NCBI RefSeq assembly: GCF_023822005.2
Contig: NZ_CP098806.1
Coordinates: forward strand, 1,612,001-1,676,000
DNA length: 64,000 nt
Source: Dyadobacter fanqingshengii
Lineage (GTDB): Bacteria > Bacteroidota > Bacteroidia > Cytophagales > Spirosomataceae
Direction of reading: 5' to 3'
Under the pieces are notes generated by a model. That model did not search any database and was not told where the DNA came from. It saw only the letters and a list, made by a program, of their open reading frames with translations. Of the stretch, positions 26,904 to 34,723 are shown in pieces. The translations under genes and the position numbers were made by a program. The first letter of the stretch is position 1, and every line of letters begins with the position of its first letter.

Positions 26904-27125
26904 ATGGAAGGACAACCCAATAACCCGCTTCACGGCAAAACGCTGGAAGCAATTTTGAACGAACTGGTTGAATATTACGGCTGGGAACAAATGGGTTATC
27001 ACATTAATATTAATAGTTTCCAGTTTGAGCCAAGTGTGAAATCCAGTCTGAAGTTTTTGAGGAAAACACCCTGGGCAAGAAAAAAAGTAGAAGACCTGTA
27101 TTTAAAAATGCTCGAACGCAAATGA
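26904..27125 (+). CDS. VF530-family protein (DUF2132)
   Basis: A 73-residue protein of the VF530/DUF2132 family: [61 protein letters not shown]. The signature LHGxTLExIL, the W-E-x-M-G-Y block and the C-terminal [10 protein letters not shown] are clear. The fold is a small DNA-binding-like helical bundle, although the family's function is unproven. It is 55 bp upstream of the CbpA-type dnaJ gene on the same strand and probably shares its transcript. Confidence 0.88.
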   Translation: MEGQPNNPLHGKTLEAILNELVEYYGWEQMGYHININSFQFEPSVKSSLKFLRKTPWARKKVEDLYLKMLERK

Positions 27126-27180
27126 CGTTACCGCAATTTTTTATGTATCTATCAACCCAAATCGATCTAATTTTTTAGTT

Positions 27181-28071
27181 ATGCCATTTGTAGATTATTA
27201 TCAGATCCTTGGCGTAGATAAAAATGCGCCGGAAAAGGAAATAAAAAACGCTTACCGCAAACTGGCCAGGAAATATCACCCCGATGTGAACCCGGACAAT
27301 AAGGAAGCCGAGAAGAAGTTTCAGGAACTGAATGAAGCCAATGAGGTGCTCAGCGATCCTGAAAAGCGAAAAAAATATGACCAGTACGGAAAAGACTGGC
27401 AGCATAGTGATGAATTTGAAAGAGCACGCCAGTCCCGCGCCAATTCATCTCGGCAGCAGGGACAATGGCAAACAGGCGGCAATGATTTTTCCGATTTCTT
27501 TGAGTCCATGTTCGGTTCCTCCAGCGGCTTTGGCGGTGGCAGGCAAAGGACATTGCGCGGGCAGGACTATCAGGCGGAACTACACCTGACATTGCAGGAA
27601 GCCTATCAAACGCAAAAGAAAACCATCACTGTCAACGGTAAAAATATTCGTATCACCGTCCCCGCCGGCATTCAAAACGGGCAAACGATCAAAATCGCAG
27701 GTCATGGCGGACCGGGCACAAGCGGAGGCCAGAATGGCGACCTTTTTATCACATTCAACATTGCTGCCGATGAAAAGCTGCGAAGGGAAGGCGACAACAT
27801 TCACCAAAAAGTGGAGCTGGATCTTCAAACCGCATTGCTGGGCGGCGAGCTCGTACTTGAAACGCTCAGTGGAAAAGTGAAGCTTCCGATCAAGCCGGAG
27901 ACGCAAAACGGAAGTGTTGTCAGATTGAAAGGCAAAGGTTTTCCTGTTTATAAAAAAGCAGAAAGCTTTGGCGATCTGTATGTTACGTTTGACATTAAAA
28001 TTCCTGTAAACCTCACGGAGCGGCAAAAAGAGCTGATCGCAGAAGCGTTTAAGCAAGTTGAAACGGAATAA
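27181..28071 (+). CDS. DnaJ-family co-chaperone, CbpA type
   Basis: A 296-residue co-chaperone with an N-terminal J domain (residues 5-70, HPD tripeptide at 33-35) that stimulates Hsp70. A Gly/Phe/Ser-rich linker follows ([18 protein letters not shown]). Two C-terminal beta-domains ([48 protein letters not shown] and [47 protein letters not shown]) bind clients. The cysteine-rich zinc finger of classical DnaJ is absent, which makes it CbpA-like. The gene follows a VF530 gene closely and precedes a DEAD-box helicase, a stress-related neighbourhood. Confidence 0.92.
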   Translation: MPFVDYYQILGVDKNAPEKEIKNAYRKLARKYHPDVNPDNKEAEKKFQELNEANEVLSDPEKRKKYDQYGKDWQHSDEFERARQSRANSSRQQGQWQTGGNDFSDFFESMFGSSSGFGGGRQRTLRGQDYQAELHLTLQEAYQTQKKTITVNGKNIRITVPAGIQNGQTIKIAGHGGPGTSGGQNGDLFITFNIAADEKLRREGDNIHQKVELDLQTALLGGELVLETLSGKVKLPIKPETQNGSVVRLKGKGFPVYKKAESFGDLYVTFDIKIPVNLTERQKELIAEAFKQVETE

Positions 28072-28205
28072 TCGTGTATGCATAACAAGACGCGGCGTGT
28101 GCGACACACGGCAATAATTAATCGTGACGTCTTGGATTACCGCGTATCTTTGGGCACTTTTTAGAAGGCGGCATCATTTTCAGCCGCCTTACCAATCCAC
28201 TTTTT

Positions 28206-29441
28206 ATGAAATTCGAAGATTACCACATTGCCCCTGAGATCAAAAGAAGCCTGGACACAGCCGGATTTAAAAAACCGACCGACATTCAGTTCAAGGCTAT
28301 TCCTGCGATCATGAAGGGCGAAGATGTGCTGGCCATTGCGCAAACGGGCACAGGAAAAACCGCCGCTTTTGCCATTCCGGTTATTGATAAGTTGCACAAA
28401 CAAAAGGTTTCCAGTCGCTCAGAAGGCATTAAATGTGTGGTGATGGTTCCTACCCGGGAGCTTGCAATCCAGATTACGGAGGTTTTTGCCAAACTCGCGC
28501 AGCATACCAGAGTGAAAGCATTCAGTGTGTTTGGCGGCGTAGAACAGGGTCCGCAGATCGCTCAGCTGGAAAAAGGCATCGACGTCCTGGTTTCCACCCC
28601 CGGAAGGATGTTCGACCTCGTAAGCCAGGGCCACATTAAACTCGACCGAATAGAAATTCTGATCCTCGACGAAGCCGATCATATGCTGGATCTGGGATTT
28701 ATTAAGGATATTCAGGACCTTATAAAATTTTTACCCAAGAACAGACAGACGCTGTTTTTCTCAGCTACGATCAACGAAAAGATCAAAAAACTAGCCTACT
28801 CGCTGGTAAGAAACGCCATTCGCATCCAGATTTCACCCAATGATCGTGTCGCGAAAAATATCACGCATTCCGTGGCTTTTGTGGCTATGGATGACAAAAG
28901 GTTCTTTTTGGAACGTGTGATTAAAGAGAATCCCGATAGCAAGATCCTTGTTTTCGTTCGTACAAAAGTGCGCGCGGAAAGGGTTTTTAACGCATTGGAA
29001 AGAATGGAAATCGTTAGCATGACCATTCACGGCGACAAAGAACAAGCCGACAGGCTAACAGCGCTGAACGAGTTTAAACAAGGAAATGTAAAAGTGCTGA
29101 TCGCCACGGACGTTAGCGCAAGGGGAATTGACATTGCCAATGTGGATTACGTCGTGAACTACGATCTTCCCGAGCAAGCCGAAAACTACGTGCACAGGGT
29201 GGGACGCACGGGCCGCGGAACGCAAAAAGGCCGCGCCGTTTCCTTTTGCAGCCCCGAGGAGAAGCCTATGCTGGAAGAAATTCAAACATATCTGGAAAAA
29301 CCAATCGACGTGTTGAGCATCAGTACAACCGATTACTCACAAACAATCGACTTCACCGCTGACACTACCGACGACCTGAAATCATTGATGAAGGAAGTGG
29401 AAGATTACGAGACAGCAAAAAGGAAAAAGAAGAAGAAATAA
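28206..29441 (+). CDS. DEAD-box RNA helicase, RhlE-like
   Basis: A 411-residue helicase with all canonical motifs: Q-motif (GFKKPTDIQFKAIP), motif I AQTGTGKT (residues 45-52), PTRELA, TPGRM, DEAD, SAT, ILVFVRTK, HGDKEQ, ARGIDIANVDYVVNYDLP and HRVGRTGR. The tail after residue 380 is short and lysine-rich (AKRKKKKK), giving extra RNA affinity. Such helicases unwind short RNA duplexes in ribosome assembly or mRNA decay. The call RhlE-like rests on the short C-terminus and motif spacing and is not certain at subfamily level. A strong bidirectional hairpin follows. Confidence 0.93.
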   Translation: MKFEDYHIAPEIKRSLDTAGFKKPTDIQFKAIPAIMKGEDVLAIAQTGTGKTAAFAIPVIDKLHKQKVSSRSEGIKCVVMVPTRELAIQITEVFAKLAQHTRVKAFSVFGGVEQGPQIAQLEKGIDVLVSTPGRMFDLVSQGHIKLDRIEILILDEADHMLDLGFIKDIQDLIKFLPKNRQTLFFSATINEKIKKLAYSLVRNAIRIQISPNDRVAKNITHSVAFVAMDDKRFFLERVIKENPDSKILVFVRTKVRAERVFNALERMEIVSMTIHGDKEQADRLTALNEFKQGNVKVLIATDVSARGIDIANVDYVVNYDLPEQAENYVHRVGRTGRGTQKGRAVSFCSPEEKPMLEEIQTYLEKPIDVLSISTTDYSQTIDFTADTTDDLKSLMKEVEDYETAKRKKKKK

Positions 29442-29460
29442 ATCCGGTTATCCAACAAAA

Positions 29461-29490
29461 AAAGGCTTGCAACGTTCGCTGCAAGCCTTT
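29461..29490. terminator. Bidirectional terminator
   Basis: AAAGGCTTGCA / TGCAAGCCTTT form a perfect 11-bp stem around an 8-base loop, with poly-A before and poly-T after. It separates the helicase gene (plus) from the convergent CHRD gene (minus). Confidence 0.9.
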
Positions 29491-29508
29491 TTATATGGTC
29501 TTAATGTC

Positions 29509-29967
29509 TTATTCTTCGAATCTGTCAGCAATGATCTGTCCGCGAATTTCACCATAAATGTTCTCTTTGGTAGGAATGTTCACATAAAGCATTCCCAAGA
29601 TCAACATCGTTTGTTGCTCCGTGTTCAGCTTCTGCGTTCCCTGAACCTGGTTACCAGTCGCCGCGTAAGTGAACAACAATGGACCAGCTTCCCAAGATGG
29701 GTTTGCGCTGTGAATGTTCACAGAAGTTGGTGTAACATTTTGATAATTAATGTTGTATTTCAACTCCATTGTATTTTTGTTGTATTCAAAAACACCTGTG
29801 CCCTGACCAGCAGAAGTAGCTTTTGGAACAGTAGCGCCACTATTTATAACTGCGGAGAACTTCACAATGTCATCTTTGTGAGGGCCTTCCTCTTTGCAAG
29901 ACGACACAAAACCTAACATTACAACTCCTGCGATCAATAGTAAAAAACGTTTCATTGGCTTTTTCAT
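29509..29967 (-). CDS. CHRD-domain lipoprotein
   Basis: A 152-residue lipoprotein (Cys24 after FVSS). The mature chain from residue 35 is a CHRD domain: VKFSAVINSGATVPKATSAGQGTGVFEYN, then TMELKYNINYQNVTPTSVNIHSANP and the C-terminal IPTKENIYGEIRGQI, which is the most conserved block. CHRD domains are beta-sandwiches first seen in chordin; in bacteria they are exported and of unknown ligand. It is monocistronic. On the minus strand a TTG element followed about 18 bp later by TATATTTA near 30005 could be its promoter, though the -7 element misses one consensus base. Confidence 0.85.
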   Translation of the reverse strand: MKKPMKRFLLLIAGVVMLGFVSSCKEEGPHKDDIVKFSAVINSGATVPKATSAGQGTGVFEYNKNTMELKYNINYQNVTPTSVNIHSANPSWEAGPLLFTYAATGNQVQGTQKLNTEQQTMLILGMLYVNIPTKENIYGEIRGQIIADRFEE

Positions 29968-30047
29968 ACATCATTAATTTAAAAAAATTTAACCCTTAAA
30001 TATATATAAACTTATCTCGTTACAAAAATGATACTCGAATTGCCCCG

Positions 30048-30782
30048 TTAAATATTCCAGAGGTCACTTTTGCGTATATACACGATCTGATTGTTCCATA
30101 TTACGCGGTTCCAATGGTCAACAGAACCCACAATCGTAAGCTTATGCCCCCTACCAACCCGGTCCACAACGGGAGCCGCAGAAGACGGCTCATCCCTTAA
30201 AAACGTGTTTTCATTGACTATAATGCACGTTCGGTAAAGAGAAGGCACATTGAGAATCCCCAGCAATACAAGCAGATACACGACAATTGAAAGTTTATGT
30301 ATTTGCAAAATCGGTTCCCCTCTCCGCACTTTTGTCACCATTATGACGACAATGTATGTCCCCAAAGTTAGAAGCAATATTGGAATGTAATCACCATATC
30401 TTCTATAAAAAATTATAAAATAGTTGTAATCGTCGAATTCATAGCCCGTTAGATTTTGCTCAGCGGCTAGCTTATCCATTTTTTCGAAGAGTCGGCGGGA
30501 AGGATTTGTGAGGGCAAGTTTGCTGAGATAAAAGAGGCAATCCGTGTAGTTATTGGTCTTCTCGGCCAGGAAAGCGAGTTTTAGCAACAGGCTTTGGTTG
30601 TTTTTTTCATCCTCACTGAAATTTTTTTTATATAGCACCAGCGACTCCGGATAGCGCGCCATAGCGAACAGAGAATCAGCCGTTTTTAGCTCTTTTTTAT
30701 TGGCTGACAAAGCTGTTTCAGCAGTCAGGAAGGTTCCTAAAAAAATCCAGAATAGCAGGTATTTCTTATTCAGGGCTTGCAT
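30048..30782 (-). CDS. TPR and SH3-like domain membrane protein
   Basis: A 244-residue protein starting at MQALNKKYLLFWIFLGTFL (ATG 30782; a start 11 codons earlier at 30815 would precede the signal peptide). A signal peptide (about 1-25) leads to two or three TPR-like helical hairpins (KTADSLFAMARYPESLVLYKKNF). Transmembrane segments lie near residues 130-148 and 166-184, and the C-terminal 60 residues form an SH3-like domain (NTFLRDEPSSAAPVVDRVGRGHKLTIVGSVDHWNRVIWNNQIVYIRKSDL). The layout is like BatE-type proteins, but no other bat genes are adjacent. It is transcribed away from tRNA-Lys. Confidence 0.7.
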   Translation of the reverse strand: MQALNKKYLLFWIFLGTFLTAETALSANKKELKTADSLFAMARYPESLVLYKKNFSEDEKNNQSLLLKLAFLAEKTNNYTDCLFYLSKLALTNPSRRLFEKMDKLAAEQNLTGYEFDDYNYFIIFYRRYGDYIPILLLTLGTYIVVIMVTKVRRGEPILQIHKLSIVVYLLVLLGILNVPSLYRTCIIVNENTFLRDEPSSAAPVVDRVGRGHKLTIVGSVDHWNRVIWNNQIVYIRKSDLWNI

Positions 30783-30887
30783 TATACTTTTTAGAATTCT
30801 ACTTTTGCATCGCAATTACGGAAACGCCTCGTGCAAATCCAATTATTTAAAAAAGTTGCAGCTCAGCCAATCAGAGCAAAAAAATAG

Positions 30888-30960
30888 GATTCCGTAGCTC
30901 AGCTGGTAGAGCAATACACTTTTAATGTATGGGTCCTGGGTTCGAATCCCAGCGGGATCA
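30888..30960 (+). tRNA. tRNA-Lys (anticodon TTT)
   Basis: A 73-nt cloverleaf: acceptor GATTCCG paired with CGGGATC, D-arm GCTCAGCTGGTAGAGC, anticodon loop CTTTTAA, T-arm CTGGGTTCGAATCCCAG and discriminator A. CCA is not encoded. Its last 15 bases plus the next base (30946-30961) are repeated exactly at 34393-34408, which identifies it as the integration target of the element that follows. Confidence 0.95.
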
Positions 30961-31019
30961 CATAAAGAAATAAAAAAAAGCATCAAAAGCCTGCAAATCA
31001 AACGATTAGCAGGCTTTTT
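30946..31019 (+). repeat. Left attachment repeat (attL)
   Basis: This 74-bp stretch aligns without gaps to 34393-34466, with 67 identical positions. It begins with 16 exact bases covering the tRNA 3' end (ATCCCAGCGGGATCAC), contains a 27-base exact block, and ends inside the tRNA terminator. Integration cores of tRNA-targeting recombinases normally lie in the tRNA T-arm and 3' end, as here. Confidence 0.85.
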
Positions 31020-31020
31020 T
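30987..31020 (+). terminator. Terminator of tRNA-Lys
   Basis: AAGCCTGC and GCAGGCTT pair around a 14-base loop, followed by TTTT. A near-identical hairpin sits in the right-end repeat at 34434-34463, so the terminator was duplicated along with the attachment site. Confidence 0.8.
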
Positions 31021-31070
31021 CTTTCCGGATTATGCCAAAAGATTCAATTTTCGTCAAATTTTTGGTGAGT

Positions 31071-31083
31071 AATTCGGTGAGTT
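31071..31083 (+). repeat. Recombinase arm-like direct repeat, left copy
   Basis: AATTCGGTGAGTT at 31071-31083 recurs exactly at 34312-34324 inside the other end of the element. The heptamer GGTGAGT also occurs at 31064-31070 and inverted (ACTCACC) at 31102-31108. Short repeats flanking a core are typical arm sites for a tyrosine recombinase; this role is inferred. Confidence 0.45.
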
Positions 31084-31214
31084 CATCAATCTGCAAATTT
31101 TACTCACCAGAATCGCTGTAACTTATTGGTTATGAAGATGTTTACGCCGTAAACATCTTGTGCTGTAACGGCTTGCAAGACTACTTTTGTTCAACTTTTT
31201 AACCTGAAAAAGGT

Positions 31215-32447
31215 ATGAAAACAAAACTAAGTCTGCTTTTCTATTTGAAGAACCCGAAAAACTATCAAAAAGGGCCCGTGCCGATTTACTTGCGGATTAC
31301 GGTTGAAAGCAAAAGAGCCGAATTTACGACCGGGCGAGAATGCGAGCCCAGCCGGTGGAATGCGGTTGCTGGCAGAGTATCTGGTGCGAAGGAGGCTGTA
31401 AAGTCGGTGAACGCTTATCTCGGCAACCTCGAACAGCAATTGTTAGATGCACAAGCCGCATTGGTTCGCGACAATGCTTTGATAACTGCGGAAACGATCA
31501 AAAACAAGTTTTTAGGCGTCGGCCCCAAAGAGCGTCTATTGATGGCGGTGATAGCTGACCATAACGAGCGGATGAAAGCATTAATCGGCCAGGAATATGC
31601 AATTGGCACATTCAACAGATACAAGGTGCTAGAACGCCATACATCAGCATTCTTAAAGAGTCACTTCGACACAAGCGATTTTGACATTGGCCGCATCGAT
31701 TTCCCCTTCATCGCCGATTATGAGTTCTATCTGCGCTCAGTTCGTAAGATGGGCAATAACGCTGTGGTAAAGCACGTGAAGATGTTTCGCAAGATCGTAA
31801 ACATTTGTCTGGGCAATGGGTGGATGAATCTTGATCCCTATTTGAACTTCAAGGGTAAGTTTAAGAAGGTCGATAAAGCGATCCTCACGAGAGCTGAACT
31901 GGACTTAATGGCAAACAAAGAATTTGCTAGCGATAGACTAGCCCAAGTGCGGGACACCTTTGTTTTTTGTTGTTTCACCGGCCTGGCCTACTCCGATATC
32001 CAGAAGCTTGAAAAAAGCCAGATTGCAAGAGGTATCGATGGTGAGCAATGGATTTTCAGCCAGCGAACGAAAACGAATGTCAAATCACATATCCCGCTGT
32101 TGCCAGAAGCGCTTCAAATTATTGACAGATATAAAGATCATCCGTTCTGCGAATCTCGCGGGCTGGTATTGCCAGTTCCGAGCAACCAAAAGATGAATGA
32201 CTACCTGAAAGAGATTGCCGTGATTTGCGGGATTGACAAAGTTCTCACCTCACACGTAGCCAGGCATACGTTCGCCACGACTATAACTTTGCAGAATGGT
32301 GTGCCGATTGAAAGTGTTTCTAAAATGCTTGGGCATACGAACATTCGGACGACACAGATTTATGCTAAGATTCTGGACACGAAGGTTAGTGAGGATATGC
32401 AGGCTTTGAAAGGGCGGCTCTTGAAGCGTTTTGGCACGGAAGGTTAG
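31215..32447 (+). CDS. Tyrosine recombinase/integrase of the mini-island
   Basis: The 410-residue protein has the arm-binding N-terminus (TKLSLLFYLKNPKNYQKGPVPIYLRITVESKRAEFTTGRE), a SAM-like core-binding domain (about 110-200) and the catalytic domain (about 210-400). The catalytic HxxR is H347-R350 in SHVARHTFATT, with His374 in LGHTN and the nucleophile Tyr383 in TQIYAKI. The position where the first catalytic Arg is usual reads CCFTGLAYSDI, with Ala in place of Arg, as in many Bacteroidota conjugative-transposon integrases. It lies 255 bp from tRNA-Lys and should catalyse insertion into and excision from that tRNA. Confidence 0.93.
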   Translation: MKTKLSLLFYLKNPKNYQKGPVPIYLRITVESKRAEFTTGRECEPSRWNAVAGRVSGAKEAVKSVNAYLGNLEQQLLDAQAALVRDNALITAETIKNKFLGVGPKERLLMAVIADHNERMKALIGQEYAIGTFNRYKVLERHTSAFLKSHFDTSDFDIGRIDFPFIADYEFYLRSVRKMGNNAVVKHVKMFRKIVNICLGNGWMNLDPYLNFKGKFKKVDKAILTRAELDLMANKEFASDRLAQVRDTFVFCCFTGLAYSDIQKLEKSQIARGIDGEQWIFSQRTKTNVKSHIPLLPEALQIIDRYKDHPFCESRGLVLPVPSNQKMNDYLKEIAVICGIDKVLTSHVARHTFATTITLQNGVPIESVSKMLGHTNIRTTQIYAKILDTKVSEDMQALKGRLLKRFGTEG

Positions 32448-32452
32448 CGCTG

Positions 32453-32509
32453 CACCTTCTCTCTCACGACCCCTCCTGTTTGTGAGAGGGGATCGCGAGA
32501 GAGAAGGTG
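32453..32509. terminator. Long hairpin between integrase and ApeA-like gene
   Basis: CACCTTCTCTCTC (32453-32465) pairs exactly with GAGAGAGAAGGTG (32497-32509), and the inner CCCCTC/GAGGGG also pairs, giving an extended stem with one bulge region. It lies between two convergent genes and most likely terminates both. A short A run follows on the plus strand, but no strong T run. Confidence 0.6.
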
Positions 32510-32547
32510 AAAAAGGCAAGGTTAGAATTAAGTGGGACGGTGATCTT

Positions 32548-33984
32548 TTAACTACCAAAGTCTAATTTCCTATACACTGGCTCGTTTTTCAATTCTGGAA
32601 ATCGGTATCTTATGTTGTTAAATAAATAACCAGAAAAGCCACCCATTTTCAATAGCAAAGCACATAAAAGTAGGTGCATCCGAAATACAACAGTTGCTAG
32701 CTCAGATTTCAGGTATTCTTGTCGCACATCCTCAAAGGGGAGTCTACCATGCAAAAAGTCATTTCTCTTTTTGAGACATTCCTTATCCGTAGCACTGAGC
32801 GAAAGTCCTAAAAGCTCAAAAACCTTGTAAAAACTATCTGTATTTCCTACTTGGTTAAGTTGTTCGATCCGCTGGTTCACAGCAAGTAAATTATTAAACT
32901 TCGATGGTGAGACAGCAGCGACTACCGCCTTAAGGTCCTTGATAAGAGCTTTTGCATCCGTTCGATTTTTTATTGAATTAATCTTTTCCGAATTTGCCTC
33001 TAGAATGATATTCTTTAGGGTTTCTAAGACAACAGAGTAAGTCGAAGCCCTAATTTCAAGCGGATACTCATGGCTTTCCGCTAAGATTGTACAAGCTCGA
33101 TAAAAAGCACTGTTCGTAAGCGATAGCTCGATAAGTGAGGTCAATGTTTTTGTGGAGAGGTAGCGTTCCCCTTCGAGGTCCTGCTTTGGAACGAAATCGG
33201 TCATATCTCGCGGACGAATCGCTTCAAGGCCACGTTTAGAGCCACTTAGACGATAGAACGAATGATGTTTGATGTGATTGAACGCGCGATCGTCTGAAAA
33301 CAGAATGGTCATTGTATCTCTAATCAGATTACCAGCTATCCAACCATAATGAACAATTAGTGCCTCGACTATCTGTTTGAAATCCTCGTAATTGCACTTA
33401 TCACCTGTGTCCACAAACCAACAATTGTTGCCATCCGCTAAACGGTAGTCAAATAGATTGATTTGAATACCTCGAGTTCTAAACTTTGTTAGCCCTCTAT
33501 AATGAAGCGTTGTACCTACATTAAATGAGACAGACTCTACATAGGTTGCGTGGCGTTCAGCAGATCCCATTGGTAAAATGCACCTAAAAAAGTGTGGAGA
33601 TGCCTGCAATTGCGACTCAAGTTCAACTATTTTGCAATTGAAACTGTCAGAGGCATTAAATGTCATTGATAAGCTACCGACACCACTTGGTACCTTAAAA
33701 AAGCCTTCTCTACCTAGTAACAGGAATGGTCGATGAAAGCCATATCCATCATATTGATAAGTTACCGGAGGGTTTTCGGGAGAACTCAACATTTCTTTAA
33801 CCCACAAAGTAAAAAGACCTTCTTCATCCATCACCAAGCGGCATAGTTGGCCATTTATGGTCGGATATGGCGAAACAATCTTATACTCCTTCTCCGTTTT
33901 TAATTCCTCTATATAAGCTAGAGTAGCGTCAAGTGAAAAGCCTTCCGACCTGTCCCGTAATTCTTCGATAGATTCTTTTTTCAT
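32548..33984 (-). CDS. ApeA-like HEPN anti-phage protein
   Basis: A 478-residue cytoplasmic protein. The N-terminal two-thirds is beta-rich with aromatic-rich blocks (GLTKFRTRGIQINLFDYRL, CNYEDFKQIVEALIVHYGWIAGNLI), as in the ApeA N-terminal domain. The C-terminal 180 residues are helical and carry the HEPN ribonuclease signature KKRNDFLHG, with Arg407 and His412 as the R-x4-H pair. ApeA proteins abort phage infection, probably by RNA cleavage. It is the only cargo gene of the tRNA-Lys island and faces the integrase. The family call rests on domain order and the HEPN motif; another HEPN-type defence or tRNA-cleaving protein is the alternative. Confidence 0.65.
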   Translation of the reverse strand: MKKESIEELRDRSEGFSLDATLAYIEELKTEKEYKIVSPYPTINGQLCRLVMDEEGLFTLWVKEMLSSPENPPVTYQYDGYGFHRPFLLLGREGFFKVPSGVGSLSMTFNASDSFNCKIVELESQLQASPHFFRCILPMGSAERHATYVESVSFNVGTTLHYRGLTKFRTRGIQINLFDYRLADGNNCWFVDTGDKCNYEDFKQIVEALIVHYGWIAGNLIRDTMTILFSDDRAFNHIKHHSFYRLSGSKRGLEAIRPRDMTDFVPKQDLEGERYLSTKTLTSLIELSLTNSAFYRACTILAESHEYPLEIRASTYSVVLETLKNIILEANSEKINSIKNRTDAKALIKDLKAVVAAVSPSKFNNLLAVNQRIEQLNQVGNTDSFYKVFELLGLSLSATDKECLKKRNDFLHGRLPFEDVRQEYLKSELATVVFRMHLLLCALLLKMGGFSGYLFNNIRYRFPELKNEPVYRKLDFGS

Positions 33985-34195
33985 TCGAATTTTAATTCAA
34001 TGGGTATACCAAAGTGTTTCACACGCAATGAGTAGGGAATCTTACACACAACATGACCACATCAGATATGGAGTTTCTCCTGAATATACGAGCTTATAAA
34101 TAACGCTTCAAATATTTACGGAAACTGCATTTCTTCACCCCCTGAAAGAAAACAACTTATTAATTTATATTCTGAATTGCCTCTTAACCGCAATC

Positions 34196-34232
34196 GGCCA
34201 GATGTACAATTGTCATACAATTGAATCTGGCC
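34196..34232. repeat. Inverted repeat in the right end of the island
   Basis: GGCCAGAT (34196-34203) and ATCTGGCC (34225-34232) form a perfect 8-bp stem around a 21-base loop that itself contains two copies of ACAATTG. It lies in the roughly 400-bp non-coding right end (33985-34392), in which I see no gene. It may be a recombinase accessory site, a small-RNA hairpin or an ApeA regulatory element; nothing distinguishes these. Confidence 0.4.
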
Positions 34233-34311
34233 GCCCAAACGCTCCGAAGTCGCTAGCGGAAGAATTTTATAAATATTCTTATCTTTGAGCTAATTGCAAG
34301 CCAAGCGCCAC

Positions 34312-34324
34312 AATTCGGTGAGTT
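34312..34324 (+). repeat. Recombinase arm-like direct repeat, right copy
   Basis: Exact copy of the 13-base AATTCGGTGAGTT at 31071-31083, located 69 bp inside the right core. The next bases (GGTAAGT) give a near match to the heptamer GGTGAGT seen several times at the left end. Confidence 0.45.
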
Positions 34325-34392
34325 ACTAGGTAAGTAATAGATTTGACAGGACACAGACAATTGATAATCAATGCGTTATCTCACAAAGTATG

Positions 34393-34466
34393 ATCCCAGC
34401 GGGATCACTTGAAAAAATAACAAAAAGCATCAAAAGCCTGCAAATCAACAGATGAGCAGGCTTTTT
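34393..34466 (+). repeat. Right attachment repeat (attR)
   Basis: Matches 30946-31019 with 67 of 74 identical positions and no gaps. It holds the last 15 bases of tRNA-Lys plus the tRNA terminator hairpin (34434-34463), but no tRNA body lies upstream. This is therefore a displaced tail marking the far boundary of the island. Confidence 0.85.
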
Positions 34467-34507
34467 CATTTTCAGCTACTACAACAGCCAAAACATTTTG
34501 GCGGGAT

Positions 34508-34705
34508 TTACCCTCTAAAATGTCGCATTTGCACAGGTTCAAATGCCGTGCTAAATTCCACCTTTGTATTATCATCATCAACAACCCTCAAATCAATCCT
34601 GCGCGGATTATTGAAAATCCGTTGATGGCCTGATCGCAGAGGTTTTAGGAAGGGAATAGCCGACCACATTGACAATGGGAATGCAGAATAGTGTAAGAAA
34701 TACAT
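34508..34705 (-). pseudogene. Possible C-terminal remnant of an unknown gene
   Basis: A minus frame reads FNNPRRIDLRVVDDDNTKVEFSTAFEPVQMRHFRG before its stop, text that looks like the end of a beta-rich extracellular or enzyme domain. Its upstream part (MYFLHYSAFPLSM...) looks non-coding. It lies right outside the island's attR, so an old host gene may have been cut there. No family is recognised. Confidence 0.25.
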
Positions 34706-34723
34706 TCAAAACCTAAAAAAATT

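Larger units (their letters stand above)
30946..34408. mobile_element. tRNA-Lys-integrated mini-island carrying an ApeA-like gene
   Basis: The sequence between the two copies of the tRNA 3' end is 3,447 bp from core to core. It contains a tyrosine recombinase reading away from the tRNA, a long inter-gene hairpin, one ApeA-like HEPN gene on the opposite strand, and a non-coding right end with repeats. The left core is part of the functional tRNA; the right core is a displaced tRNA tail with no tRNA body. No conjugation, mobilisation, replication or phage structural gene is present, so movement would depend on the recombinase and on helpers. Boundaries are inferred from the repeats. Confidence 0.85.
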
